From positions 1-46,409 of the forward strand of contig CAZWDL010000052.1 of the NCBI GenBank assembly GCA_964632995.1: a stretch of DNA of 46,409 nt, in the 5' to 3' direction. The position numbers and the translations under genes were made by a program. Origin of the DNA: CAZWDL01 sp964632995 (GTDB taxonomy: Bacteria > Bacteroidota > Bacteroidia > Chitinophagales > Saprospiraceae). Below are positions 1 through 8,295 of the stretch, one piece after another; positions within the stretch are counted from its first letter, which is position 1; each line of letters starts with the position of its first letter. The notes under the pieces are model-generated. The model was not told where the DNA came from. It saw only the letters and a program-made list of their open reading frames with translations, and made no database searches.

Positions 1-1033
1 CCTTTTTAGCGCCGATCTTCAGGTAATGGATGGAGTTGGGGCGGTTCCCCTCCGCGAGATGTTCCTCCTTGCGATCCAGCATCAGCCAAACCGGCCGGCC
101 GGATTTTTTGGACAGGTTGGCCGCCATCGGGCCGAAGCTGCCGGCGCTGTGCTTGGCGCCGAACCCGCCGCCCATAAATTCGCAGACGACGCGGACCTTG
201 CTCTTCGGCAGTCCGAAAATTTCGGCCATCTCATTTCTTACGGCATTGGTATTCTGCGTAGAGGCGTAAACCATCATGCCTTCCGGTTTCCAGTCGACGA
301 CGACGCCGTGGGTCTCCAGCGGCAGGTGGGTATGCACCTGGGTGCGGTAGGTCCTTTCGACGACCACCTCCGCCTCGCTGAACCCATTTTCCAGATCGCC
401 TCTCGGGCCGCCGAAAAAACTACTGGTGGACGGCCCCCGGACGTTGCCTTCCCCTTCACTACCGTCATGTACAACACCGACGTCGCCGCCGTCCTCCTGA
501 CGCTCGATCGGGGCGTCGAACACCAACGGGGCATTGGGCTTCATGGCCGCTTCGACGTCGATGACGAACGGCTTGGGCTCGTACGTCACTTCGATGAGGT
601 CTATAGCGTCTTTGGCTATTTCCGGGCTTTCGGCCGCCACCCCGCCCAGGGGTTGACCGACGTATTTTACCTCCGGGTACTTGCCGCTGTTATTTTCGGT
701 TCCTTCCGTTTCCGGGTTCTCAATGAGGTGAATAGCATGGACCCCGGGCAAGCTCCGGGCTTTGCTGATATCGATCGACCGGATCACGGCGTGCGGCACA
801 TTGGAGCGCAGCATCTTTGCGTAGAGCATGCCCGGCAAGCGGATATCGGAAGTGTATCTTGCGGCGCCGGTCACCTTGGCCAGCGCATCGATCCTTTTTA
901 TTCTTTTACCAACTACTTTCAATTCTTCGTTGACCGGCCATGCCGGTGGTTCTTCATTGGGTATTTCCCTTTCTATTTCGCCCAGGTTGTGTCCGGGAAT
1001 CCCGTGGGGAAATTTTTCTTTTCTGGTATCCAT
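1..1033 (-). CDS. Xanthine dehydrogenase/aldehyde oxidase family, molybdopterin-binding subunit (N-terminal part only)
   Basis: Reading leftwards from the ATG at 1033, the frame is open to the window edge, giving about 344 N-terminal residues of a normally ~730-residue protein. Early residues contain VGKRIKRIDALAKVTGAARYTSD, split here as VGKRIKRIDALAK then VTGAARYTSD, the usual start of the large-subunit hammerhead domain. Further in are ETHGVVVDWKPEG and the cofactor-binding glycine motif FMGGGFGAKH. The family hydroxylates aldehydes or heteroaromatics using a molybdenum-pterin cofactor; the substrate cannot be told from sequence, and the catalytic Glu lies outside the window. It starts 4 bases after the stop of the [2Fe-2S] subunit gene, so the two are one operon and one complex. 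No FAD subunit gene lies between them; it may follow outside the window or be absent. Confidence 0.9.
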   Translation of the reverse strand, partial: MDTRKEKFPHGIPGHNLGEIEREIPNEEPPAWPVNEELKVVGKRIKRIDALAKVTGAARYTSDIRLPGMLYAKMLRSNVPHAVIRSIDISKARSLPGVHAIHLIENPETEGTENNSGKYPEVKYVGQPLGGVAAESPEIAKDAIDLIEVTYEPKPFVIDVEAAMKPNAPLVFDAPIERQEDGGDVGVVHDGSEGEGNVRGPSTSSFFGGPRGDLENGFSEAEVVVERTYRTQVHTHLPLETHGVVVDWKPEGMMVYASTQNTNAVRNEMAEIFGLPKSKVRVVCEFMGGGFGAKHSAGSFGPMAANLSKKSGRPVWLMLDRKEEHLAEGNRPNSIHYLKIGAKK

Positions 1034-1037
1034 CTTA

Positions 1038-1670
1038 TTATATTTTTTTAGCTGCCTCGAGGGTAGCCTTGAAGACATGAGGATAAGTGCCGCAGCGGCA
1101 GAGGTTGCCGCGCGTGGCTTTTTTGACATCTTCCAGCGTGGGATCGGCCTTGTTTTCCAGCAGGTGCACGCAAGACATGACCATGCCCGGAGTGCAATAG
1201 CCGCACTGAGAAGCGTCGTGCTCGATAAAGGCTTCCTGCACCGGATGTAATTCACCATCTTTCGCGATGCCCTCGATGGTGGTCACTTCCTGGTCGCCGA
1301 CGTCCAGCGCCATCGTTATACAGGAATTCACGGGTTTGCCGTCCAGGTACACCGTGCAGGCGGAGCAGGACCCGCGGTCGCAAACCACTTTGGTGCCGGT
1401 GAGCCCCAACTGTTGCCGGAGCGCGGAGGCCAGCGTCGTCCGCGGTTCAACGCTAACCGACCTGGTGAGGCCGTTGACTTTCATCCGGATCGTGACGGCG
1501 CCAGGACCGAATTCTTCGCCGACAATTGTTCTTTCGGGGACTTCGAAGGCCAGGACCGATGAATTCAGCAACAGGGTCCCGGCAGTGGTCAGTCCGGCGC
1601 CCCGGAGGAAACCTCGCCTGCTTAGCGCTTCTTTCGGCTTTTTGGCCGACGCTTTTTCCTTGTCTTTCAT
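1038..1670 (-). CDS. Tat-exported (2Fe-2S)-binding subunit of a xanthine dehydrogenase-family oxidoreductase
   Basis: 210 residues. The N-terminus has a twin-arginine signal (SRRGFLRGAG, residues 17-26) followed by a hydrophobic stretch, so the complex is predicted to be folded and exported to the periplasm, as in PaoA/YagT-type aldehyde oxidoreductases. A plant-type ferredoxin domain carries C97, C102, C105 and C117. The second, all-helical [2Fe-2S] domain carries C156-x2-C159 and C191-x-C193 (CGYCTPGM and CRCGTY). It would pass electrons from the molybdenum centre of the downstream-encoded subunit to an FAD subunit or other acceptor. First gene of the visible operon. The 374-base spacer upstream separates it from a divergent SDR gene. 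Family assignment is firm; the physiological substrate is unknown. Confidence 0.93.
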   Translation of the reverse strand: MKDKEKASAKKPKEALSRRGFLRGAGLTTAGTLLLNSSVLAFEVPERTIVGEEFGPGAVTIRMKVNGLTRSVSVEPRTTLASALRQQLGLTGTKVVCDRGSCSACTVYLDGKPVNSCITMALDVGDQEVTTIEGIAKDGELHPVQEAFIEHDASQCGYCTPGMVMSCVHLLENKADPTLEDVKKATRGNLCRCGTYPHVFKATLEAAKKI

Positions 1671-2044
1671 AGTAATTATGGTGTAGGTAAAAAAAATAGT
1701 CAGTCTGATGGGACTGTAGGAGAAATTAGGGAGACTATAAGGTAACTTGTTTTCTTATTTAATTCAAGCTTGAGGCTATAAAATTGAATGATTATGATTC
1801 TCATAGTTTCTTTCATCTGATAAAGGAGCGGCTATTGCGGACAGCCGGGCTGCATACAGTCCGGGATAATACGCTCAGAGCTTTAGCCCGTTGAAGCGTA
1901 CAAATGCAGTTTACAAGTTTTGAGAAGTCGCTCAAGATATTATCTTACACGCAGAAAAAGCTGACACCCGGCATTTCTCTCGACAAGCATGAAACCACCT
2001 TCCACTGTCTGACCTCATAATAGCCATTCTAATTACGTAAACAC
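1671..2044. other. Divergent intergenic spacer
   Basis: 374 bases between the start of the molybdenum-enzyme operon (minus) and the SDR gene (plus). It must hold both promoters, but I could not find a convincing TTTG-N19/20-TAnnTTTG match on either strand. The part near 1681-1830 is AT-rich. No RNA gene or open frame with recognisable content was seen. Confidence 0.4.
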
Positions 2045-2899
2045 ATGAAGCAACTATCTGAGAAAGTAGTAGCCATCACCGGAGCAGGTTCCGGCATCGG
2101 GAAAGCCCTGGCGCTGAGGATGGCGAAGGAAGGCAGCATCCTTGCCCTGATCGACATCAACGAAAGCTACCTGCATGAAGTATATCAGGAGATCCTGCGC
2201 CACGGCGGGGCCGCCACCGTACACAGAACCGATATTGCCTGCCGGGAAAGCGTCCACCGACTGTCCGAAGAAGTCATCCAGGCGCATGGCAGGCTGGACG
2301 TACTGATCAACAATGCGGGTGTCAGCCTGGCCCGAATGCCGGTGCATGAGATCAGCTGGGAGCAATGGGAATGGATAATGAAAGTCAATTTCTGGGGCAC
2401 CCTCCATTGTACCAAAGCCTTTTACCCCCGCTTACTGGAACGCCCGGAAGCCCACATCGTCAATGTATCCAGCGTATTCAGCCTGGGCGGCGTGGCGGAC
2501 CGCAGTGCTTATTGCGCCTCGAAGTTTGCCGTTCGCGGACTGACGGAGGCCATGATTCAGGAGGTGAAGCATACACCGGTCAGCATCACCTCCGTATTGC
2601 CGGGAGGGATGTCTTCCCGGATCGCTCAGCACTGCAAAGGCTGGCAGGATCAGAAGCTGAAATCAATGCTGGCCGAGCGGCACCGTAAACAGGCGCTCAC
2701 CTCCCCCGAGGAAGCAGCCGGGGTCATCATCCGGGCCATCAAAAAGAAGAAAAAACGGGTACTGATCGGCAAGGATGCGCATTTTATGGACTTCATCCTC
2801 CGTTATTTTGGACGTTACGCAGAATGGGTGCTGCGGCTGCTCGTTCTGGGCCCCGAGAAGCGGATCATGCAACGGAAGATGCGCTCTACGAGGTCGTGA
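2045..2899 (+). CDS. Short-chain dehydrogenase/reductase (SDR) family oxidoreductase
   Basis: 284 residues with a Rossmann fold at the N-terminus: the TGAGSGIG nucleotide-binding loop (T12-G19), the NNAG motif (89-92), catalytic Ser at 142/143, and Y156-x3-K160 in SAYCASK. This is the full set of classical-SDR active-site residues. The C-terminal ~60 residues are basic and include a K-rich stretch (IIRAIKKKKKRVLIG) followed by a hydrophobic amphipathic tail, a layout seen in SDRs that associate with membranes and act on lipid or sterol-like substrates. It is NAD(P)(H)-dependent by family; the substrate is not determinable. It is transcribed alone, divergent from the molybdenum-enzyme operon and convergent with the hemerythrin-like gene. 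Confidence 0.93.
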   Translation: MKQLSEKVVAITGAGSGIGKALALRMAKEGSILALIDINESYLHEVYQEILRHGGAATVHRTDIACRESVHRLSEEVIQAHGRLDVLINNAGVSLARMPVHEISWEQWEWIMKVNFWGTLHCTKAFYPRLLERPEAHIVNVSSVFSLGGVADRSAYCASKFAVRGLTEAMIQEVKHTPVSITSVLPGGMSSRIAQHCKGWQDQKLKSMLAERHRKQALTSPEEAAGVIIRAIKKKKKRVLIGKDAHFMDFILRYFGRYAEWVLRLLVLGPEKRIMQRKMRSTRS

Positions 2900-2943
2900 A
2901 GTGATCAGCACCAACTCTGAAGTACCCGGACACCAGTATCTTT

Positions 2944-3648
2944 TTATACCTCGGATATCACCGGAGCTTGTCCGGGACTTCCTCGTTTTTGATCCAGTCC
3001 CAATCCTGGTAACTCCTGTTCAAAAGCCTGCACTTCCTCCGAATTCAAGCTGGGACGTACCTTTGCTACAAAGTCCGGGAATTTTCCTTTCGGGCTACAC
3101 CCTTTCAGCATTCCCAGATAGACCTTCCGCTGCAGCCCCTTGAGTCGCTCGAATACCCAGCCCAACTGAAACTGCTCGAACTCGTTCAGGTCGTACTCCA
3201 AAATACTTCTCACTACGGCTACGGACTCCACATACGTGAAAGCTTTGGGCAGAATTTTCATCAGGATATCTTCTTCATGGACCAGGTGAGCGCGGTGCTG
3301 GGCTATCCAATCTTTCATAGATGCCTGGATTTCCTCCAGACCGGATCCTCCTTCCGGCAGGTTTTCTATTTGACGGCTGAGCCGTTCAAATGCGCGATGT
3401 CCCGCCTCGTGTTCTTCGCTAAAGGCGTGGGTGATATTGGGGCGCTTTTCTTCCAGCGGAGGGTAGAAGGCGTTATCTTCCTGATGGGCGTGCAGTTCGA
3501 TGACCCTCTTGACCTCACCGAATGCAGTCTTGAGCTGAGGAGCGGTGGCCGGCGAGAGATTACTGTTTAGCGCTTCCAGGTTGTTCAATCCGGCGCGAAT
3601 GGCTTCGTGGGTGAGCCGCATGATGGAAAAGGGTTGACAGGTTGACAT
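2944..3648 (-). CDS. Hemerythrin HHE domain protein
   Basis: 234 residues, cytosolic (no signal or membrane segment). The first ~130 residues form an HHE-type four-helix bundle with likely di-iron ligands H14, H53/H55 with E57, E79/H80, H84, and the HRAHLVHEEDIL segment (H118-E126). The C-terminal ~100 residues are helical and contain DLNEFEQFQLGWVFERL, a helical tail I do not recognise. Family members bind a non-heme di-iron site and are linked to oxygen, NO or iron sensing and to repair of damaged iron centres. Both ATG codons (residues 1 and 10) are usable; the upstream one is given. The neighbour in the same orientation is a rhodanese, so sulfur/iron or redox stress is a plausible shared theme (inference). 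Confidence 0.85.
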   Translation of the reverse strand: MSTCQPFSIMRLTHEAIRAGLNNLEALNSNLSPATAPQLKTAFGEVKRVIELHAHQEDNAFYPPLEEKRPNITHAFSEEHEAGHRAFERLSRQIENLPEGGSGLEEIQASMKDWIAQHRAHLVHEEDILMKILPKAFTYVESVAVVRSILEYDLNEFEQFQLGWVFERLKGLQRKVYLGMLKGCSPKGKFPDFVAKVRPSLNSEEVQAFEQELPGLGLDQKRGSPGQAPVISEV

Positions 3649-3705
3649 GGTACAATTTGTTTTTCGTGGTAAAATTGAGTCTCGATATAGGCCAAGGCCA
3701 ATTGA

Positions 3706-4266
3706 TCAATTAGGCGAATAGTTTTCGGATAGACTCTTAATCGCCTGGAGCCGGTCTGGCGTCTCCCGGTTCCAGGGCAGCATGGCGATACCTACCCGGA
3801 GATAGCACTTGTCAATAATGGCGGTAATAATGAGTCCGAGACAGAGAATAACCGGGATAATGGAAAACAAAACCGACATCCAGTGGTAGCCGATCAGGTA
3901 GAGGGCGATAAATACGCCCAGCACAAACCGGAACTGCCGGTCGACACTCCATACTTCGCTGGTGGTTTCCGTTGCAATCTGTTCCATATGCCGGTCCAGG
4001 ACATAGGCTTCCTCCACGCCCGCTTCACTCAGCTCTTGAGCAATGGACTGTGCCCGGTTGCCTGACTGGCAGACCAGGAAAACCTTCAGATGATGCCATG
4101 CTTGATAATCTTCCACTTCAAAACGGGTGGAAGGAAGGTTGATCGCATAAGGGATATGTCCATCCCGGAATTCAGCAGGCTCCCGGACATCGATGATGAC
4201 GCCCTCGCCCCTCTTCTGTACGACCAGGGCATCGCGATAGGAAATGTACTTTGTTTCGTTATTCAT
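3706..4266 (-). CDS. Rhodanese-like sulfurtransferase with YgaP-type DUF2892 membrane tail
   Basis: 186 residues. The N-terminal rhodanese domain (about 1-100) includes the signature VIIDVREPAEFRDGHI and the active-site loop CQSGNRAQ with catalytic C66. The tail from about residue 108 contains VDRQFRFVLGVFIALYLIGY and a second hydrophobic span ending near residue 152, then DKCYLR. This is the inner-membrane DUF2892 module found in YgaP. The family transfers sulfane sulfur via a persulfide on the active cysteine; the membrane tail places it at the cytoplasmic face of the inner membrane. It lies 57 bases downstream in sequence from the hemerythrin start and 40 bases after the stop of a 44-residue membrane peptide gene in the same direction, so the three may be cotranscribed. 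Confidence 0.9.
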   Translation of the reverse strand: MNNETKYISYRDALVVQKRGEGVIIDVREPAEFRDGHIPYAINLPSTRFEVEDYQAWHHLKVFLVCQSGNRAQSIAQELSEAGVEEAYVLDRHMEQIATETTSEVWSVDRQFRFVLGVFIALYLIGYHWMSVLFSIIPVILCLGLIITAIIDKCYLRVGIAMLPWNRETPDRLQAIKSLSENYSPN

Positions 4267-4306
4267 GATGATCCTTTTGTAACATCGGCAAAAGCCGGGA
4301 TGGTAA

Positions 4307-4441
4307 TCAGATCAGGGACAAAATCGTTTTTCCAATGAAGTAAATCAGGGGGAAAAAGGTCAGACACGCGAAACCAATGATTCCTTCCTGAAAGCGGTTC
4401 TCCTTAGCTTGTACTTCCTGTTGTGCGGGATCCTTCTGCAT
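4307..4441 (-). CDS. Small membrane peptide, 44 residues
   Basis: Open frame from ATG at 4441 to TGA at 4307-4309, too short for ordinary ORF lists. The product begins MQKDPAQQEVQAKEN, a charged cytoplasmic-type head, followed by one hydrophobic segment (GIIGFACLTFFPLIYFIG) with a Cys and a Pro. The region just upstream of the ATG on the coding strand is A-rich, the usual Bacteroidota translation start context. It lies immediately upstream of the rhodanese gene, same strand. I do not recognise a family. A chance ORF is possible, but head-plus-membrane-span organisation and codon use look genuine. Confidence 0.5.
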   Translation of the reverse strand: MQKDPAQQEVQAKENRFQEGIIGFACLTFFPLIYFIGKTILSLI

Positions 4442-4509
4442 GATGACAATTTTTTATTGTTTGAAAAATCGTAACTATTCAGCACGACAGAGTGCTGGAT
4501 AGTTACTAA

Positions 4510-5196
4510 AATTTTTATGATCTTGACAACCTTCCAAAATTATTGGAAGGTCCGGGTGGAGCTATTTATTTATACTTTTCGACAAGATATGGACAACTGT
4601 TATTCCAACTTGACCGGGAGAAAGACCGGTTTGTGTCTATGGCGGATCAGTTTCCGGCGGATTGGGTGCCCGCCGGCATCTTTCAGGACCAGGCGGGCAA
4701 TATTTGCTTTCTCTTTCAGGATGCAAGCGAAGCGTACCGGGCAATACTTCAAACGGCGGAAGGACAGCATTTCGATTATTCCGCAATAGTATCCGGGCAG
4801 AGCGGCATTACCCAGTTGGCGGGCAGGGATTTCCGACGACAGGTCTTTCTGTTGACGGAGAGGGGCTTGTCCTGCGCCGGCATCCGGGAACAAAATGTGA
4901 TCCGGCAGGCACTGACCGACAACTGGGTCAGTTCTATGGCTGACCTGCCGGATGGTCGTTTACTGCTCAATACAATCGACGAGGGTTGGTTCGTCTATGA
5001 TGAGCCTACCGGCATAGCCGTCCCCTTCCAGGGACCGGATTGTGGTGCAGACCGCCCTGCTTTCGGCCATGGGATGAAGCAGCAGATCATTCCCGATAAT
5101 CAGGGTAATCTCTGGCTCATATCCCATAATCACCTGGTCAGATACCATCCTGCCACTAATATTTGCGAGTCTTTTGATTTGGGGAAAGAGGGGTAG
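4510..5196 (+). pseudogene. HTCS fragment 1: periplasmic reg_prop propeller, 5'-truncated
   Basis: Frame open from 4510 to TAG at 5194-5196; the first possible start is TTG 4543. It encodes sensor propeller blades such as DNQGNLWLISHNHLVRYHP and DLPDGRLLLNTIDEGWFVYD. No signal peptide precedes it, although all functional members need export. The upstream bases (4442-4509) look like the promoter side of the divergent small membrane gene, so the missing 5' part was lost by deletion rather than moved to another frame. After the TAG the same frame continues directly. Confidence 0.75.
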
Positions 5197-5994
5197 CTCT
5201 TTGCTATTATCCGGGAAGGGATGGTCATTTTTCAGCACGGCTGGCGAGGAATTTCTTTTTTTGATCTCCATACCGGGCGGCCGGTATCCTACGGCCCAGG
5301 CATACCGGCAACGCTTAACGGGTTTATCCGGGACATACTGGTAGATTCAAAAGGCATAGTCTGGATCCCTACCAATAATGGTTTATGGAGAATAGATACC
5401 GCCCTGGGACAAAATGAAGTCCTCGGTCTCGAACACGGCTTTGCGGATTTCCGCTTCACCTCCATTTTCGAGGACGCCGAGGGAAGGCTCTGGTTGGGCA
5501 CTTATTTTGGCGGCCTGCACATCTACGATCCCCGGACCGGCGCCGTTACCATTATCGATCAGGGGCGGGGACTGTCCAGCAATACCATCATGAGTATTAT
5601 TGCCGACGAAGAGGGCGATATGTGGGTGGGTACGGAGTACGGCATCAACCTGGTTTCCAAAGAAGGAGAAGTGCTAAACAGTTTCCACCAGGAAGATGGC
5701 CTCACCTACGAAATATTTAAACGCTTTGATCCCTTTAAAAGTAGAAACGGCCGCTTGTATTTTGGCAGCCGGCAGGGTATCAGCATCATTAATCCCGCCG
5801 GGCTTAAAGCCTACATGAAAAGTGATACGTCGGTACAGGTTTATCTGACGGAATTGAGGTATTTTGACAAGGAAGAAGGAGAAGATATAGTCCGGAGGAG
5901 CCGGTTCGGCCAAACCGGCCGGCTGGAAATATCGCCGGAAAGGCCCCTATCTCCGTCTGAAGTTCGGCTTGTCCAGTTATCTGCAACCCCGTAG
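5197..5994 (+). pseudogene. HTCS fragment 2: remaining propeller blades and start of Y_Y_Y domain
   Basis: Same frame as fragment 1, continuing after the nonsense codon; first ATG at 5221. Clear reg_prop blades: GIVWIPTNNGLWRID, EGRLWLGTYFGGLHIYDP and EGDMWVGTEYGINLV. It ends in out-of-frame residues after ISPERP, where one extra C at 5944-5947 shifts the reading. Removing it joins ISPERP to YLRLKFGLSSYLQP, a normal Y_Y_Y-domain sequence. Confidence 0.75.
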
Positions 5995-6796
5995 TAATCG
6001 ATACGCTTATAAGCTCGAAGGCAAAGATGAAGACTGGCATTATCTGGGCACACAACCGGAACTCAATATCAGCCGCGTACCGCCCGGAGAATATCGCCTC
6101 CTGGTCAAGGGAGCCGACTTTCGGAACAACTGGGCTGCGGAGCCGATAGCCATAGATGTTCATGCCCGGGAATTTTTCTATAAACAACCCTGGTTTTATT
6201 TGCTCGCTGCGCTGCCCTTCCTAGCCTTTGGCCTGATCTGGGCCCGGGATAAACAACAGGAGGCCCGTCGACTCGAAAGAGAAGTTGCCCAGCGAACGCA
6301 GAAAATACGGGAAGACAAAGCCGTGATCGAGCAGCAGGCCGCGGAACTCCGACAGCTGGACACCATGAAGTCGCGCTTCTTTACCAATATCTCCCACGAA
6401 TTGCGCACGCCGATCACCCTGATTGAGGGCCCCCTGGAGAACCTGATCCAGAAGTACGGCGCTTCGCTCGATGAACAGATTAGCCATAGCCTGAAGATGG
6501 TGCTCAACAATGCCGGTAAGCTGGGCCGGCTGGTGGAAGAACTGCTGGAACTGTCCAGCCTGGAGGCTGAAAAAGCGAGGCTGAAAGCAACCGCCACCCC
6601 GCTGAGCCTTTTCTGCCGGCAGTTGTTCAGCGCCTATGAATCCGGAGCGGGCCTGAAAATATTGATTGTAGTTTTCATTCTGAATTGGAAGAAGACGCTT
6701 ATTTCCTCATTGATCGTAAGCGACTGGAGAAGATCGTCAATAACCTCCTCTCCAATGCGCTCAAGTTTACGCCGAACGGCGGAACCATCCGGATAA
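5942..6796 (+). pseudogene. HTCS fragment 3: Y_Y_Y domain, transmembrane helix and histidine kinase dimerisation domain
   Basis: Frame 2; first ATG-type start near 5969. It contains the Y_Y_Y signature RYAYKLEGKDEDWHYLG, a membrane span (WFYLLAALPFLAFGLIWA), a basic linker helix, and the kinase H-box FFTNISHELRTPITLI with the phospho-accepting His. It leaves the true frame at the A run 6656-6659, where adding one A restores GLKNIDCSFHSELEEDAY. Confidence 0.75.
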
Positions 6797-7044
6797 GTCT
6801 GTGCCGGAAAGCGGACCAGTTGCGGATCGAAGTAGCGGACAGCGGCCGCGGCATCCCGCTGGAGGATCTGCCGTACCTCTTCGACCGGTATTTCCAAACC
6901 CGCCGGGACGATATCGCCACCGAAGGCGGGACGGGTATCGGTCTGGCTTTGTCCAGGGAGCTGGCCCACCTGATGCGGGGCGATCTGACCGTGGAAAGCG
7001 AGTGGGGCGCGGGTAGCCTGTATTACTTTGCAACTTCCGGCTGA
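6661..7044 (+). pseudogene. HTCS fragment 4: HATPase_c domain
   Basis: Frame 1. N box KIVNNLLSNALKFTPNGG, G1 box VADSGRGIP, F-type segment LPYLFDRYFQTR and G2 box GGTGIGLALSRELA are all intact, so the ATP-binding domain shows no substitutions at key residues. It ends at TGA 7042 because of an extra T in the run 7027-7029. Deleting it gives GSLYYLQLPADE and continues into the receiver fragment. Confidence 0.75.
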
Positions 7045-7933
7045 TGAAGCGCCTCCTGAAGAGCAAACTGCCATATTCCGGGAGGGCTCCGAAGAAGTCG
7101 TTCAAGCGGAGCCTTCAATTCCTGCGCCACCTGTTCCCTCTGGCGGAGATGCGACAAAAGCCAAGGTGATGATCTTAGAAGATAATCCGGACATGCAGCA
7201 GTTCATCTACACCTTATTAGCCGACCAGTATGAATGTGTGCCGGCTAACAACGGAGCGGAGGCCTGGACCTGGCTGCAGGAAGAGAAACAAGACATCGAC
7301 GATATCGAACTGATCCTGTCCGATGTGATGATGCCCGAAATGGACGGCTACACCCTCCTGGAAAAGATCAAAGCGCACGAACGCTGGCAGAAGCTGCCGG
7401 TCGTGATGCTGACCGCCCGCTCGGCGGAAGAAGACAAACTACAGGCGTTGCGCATGGGCGTCGATGATTACCTGCTCAAGCCCTTTTCTCCGGCAGAATT
7501 AAAAGCCCGGCTGCACAACCTGATCGCCAACTACCGGGCCAGAAAAAACCTGGCCGTCAGCGTTGAGGAGCCCGCCGGAGGAGTCGACCTTGCGTTCGAA
7601 TCGGAGGAATCCACCTATACAGTTTGGCTCAAAGAAGTGGAAAACGCCGCCCGGGAAGCACTCGACAAAGGCCTCAAGCTTTCCACCTCCTTTCTGGCCG
7701 GCCGGGTTTTTCTGAGCGAACGGCAGTTCTCTCGCAAACTGAAGGCGGTTACGGGATTGACGCCAAACAGCTATATCCAGGAAGTGAAACTACAGAAAGC
7801 CCGCCACCTGCTGGAGCACCAGGTATACACGACGGTGAATGAAGTGGCTCAGGCGGCAGGGTACAGTTCGGGAAGTTACCTCACGAAGGTTTATCAGGAG
7901 CGCTTTGGTAAGAAGCCGGGAGACTATTTCTGA
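7028..7933 (+). pseudogene. HTCS fragment 5: receiver plus AraC-type DNA-binding domain
   Basis: Frame 2, ~300 residues. The receiver domain has KVMILEDNPDM, the phospho-accepting Asp in LILSDVMMPEMDG, the conserved Thr in VVMLTARS and Lys in YLLKPFS. The C-terminal AraC/XylS helix-turn-helix pair includes FLAGRVFLSERQFSRKLK and VNEVAQAAGYSSGSYLTKVYQERFG. This piece alone could still be translated from an internal start as a receiver-HTH protein, but it would lack its kinase and sensor. Confidence 0.8.
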
Positions 7934-7974
7934 AGGGAAAGGCGTCGTATTTGGGGTTATTCCATCTTCAAAAA

Positions 7975-8292
7975 TTAATGCTTAGGATTCCCCCTCGGAA
8001 AACGGCTATGCTTTTCCTGGAATTTCCGGATAGCCTCATCTTCTTTTCGACGGGCATTCAACCGGCCATCTATGGGATGTATTAAAATGCGTGCCGTAAA
8101 TCGTTTCCAACCCGCCACTCTGTTAAATAAAGCAAGCTGGCTGTCCAACCGGTCGGAAGAAGTTCCATCTTCTCTAACAGGCGTATCAGAAATGCCGAAC
8201 TTATATATCTCTCTTTGGTCAACATCGGATATCAAATACAGGTGGTGAACATTAGGATTATCCAGCAGATTACTATGTCGCCCTTTGGCCAT
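7975..8292 (-). CDS. Hypothetical protein with weak GIY-YIG/URI-like features, partner of DUF4240 gene
   Basis: 105 residues, soluble, basic. The central segment HLYLISDVDQREIYKFGISDT resembles the two strands and YK-x-GIS turn of GIY-YIG/URI or T5orf172-type folds. It is followed by an Arg-containing helix and a C-terminal helix with ARRKEDEAIRKFQEKH. This similarity is by eye only and the canonical GIY and catalytic Glu are not certain. The gene starts 3 bases after the stop of the DUF4240-like gene, so the two are translationally linked and likely work together. The gene converges on the broken HTCS gene. Confidence 0.7.
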   Translation of the reverse strand: MAKGRHSNLLDNPNVHHLYLISDVDQREIYKFGISDTPVREDGTSSDRLDSQLALFNRVAGWKRFTARILIHPIDGRLNARRKEDEAIRKFQEKHSRFPRGNPKH

Positions 8293-8295
8293 ACC

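Larger units (their letters stand above)
4510..7933 (+). pseudogene. Hybrid two-component system regulator (reg_prop propeller - Y_Y_Y - histidine kinase - receiver - AraC), decayed
   Basis: Reconstructed across three frames, this is one ~1140-codon hybrid two-component regulator. These proteins bind glycan or other ligands in the periplasm with beta-propellers and control genes through a C-terminal AraC domain. The order seen is propeller blades, Y_Y_Y domain, one transmembrane segment, histidine kinase, receiver, AraC HTH. Lesions: no start or signal peptide (the frame is closed by TAA at 4507 and begins inside a propeller); in-frame TAG at 5194-5196; +1 in the C run at 5944-5947; -1 in the A run at 6656-6659; +1 in the T run at 7027-7029. 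Correcting the three runs by one base restores smooth family sequence. The homopolymer indels could be sequencing errors, but the missing N-terminus and TAG cannot be explained that way, so I call it a pseudogene. Confidence 0.85.

Noticed and set aside
26..1051. 341-codon plus-strand open frame
   Set aside because: It is antisense to the molybdopterin-binding subunit, whose minus-strand translation matches its family throughout; the plus frame has no recognisable domain.
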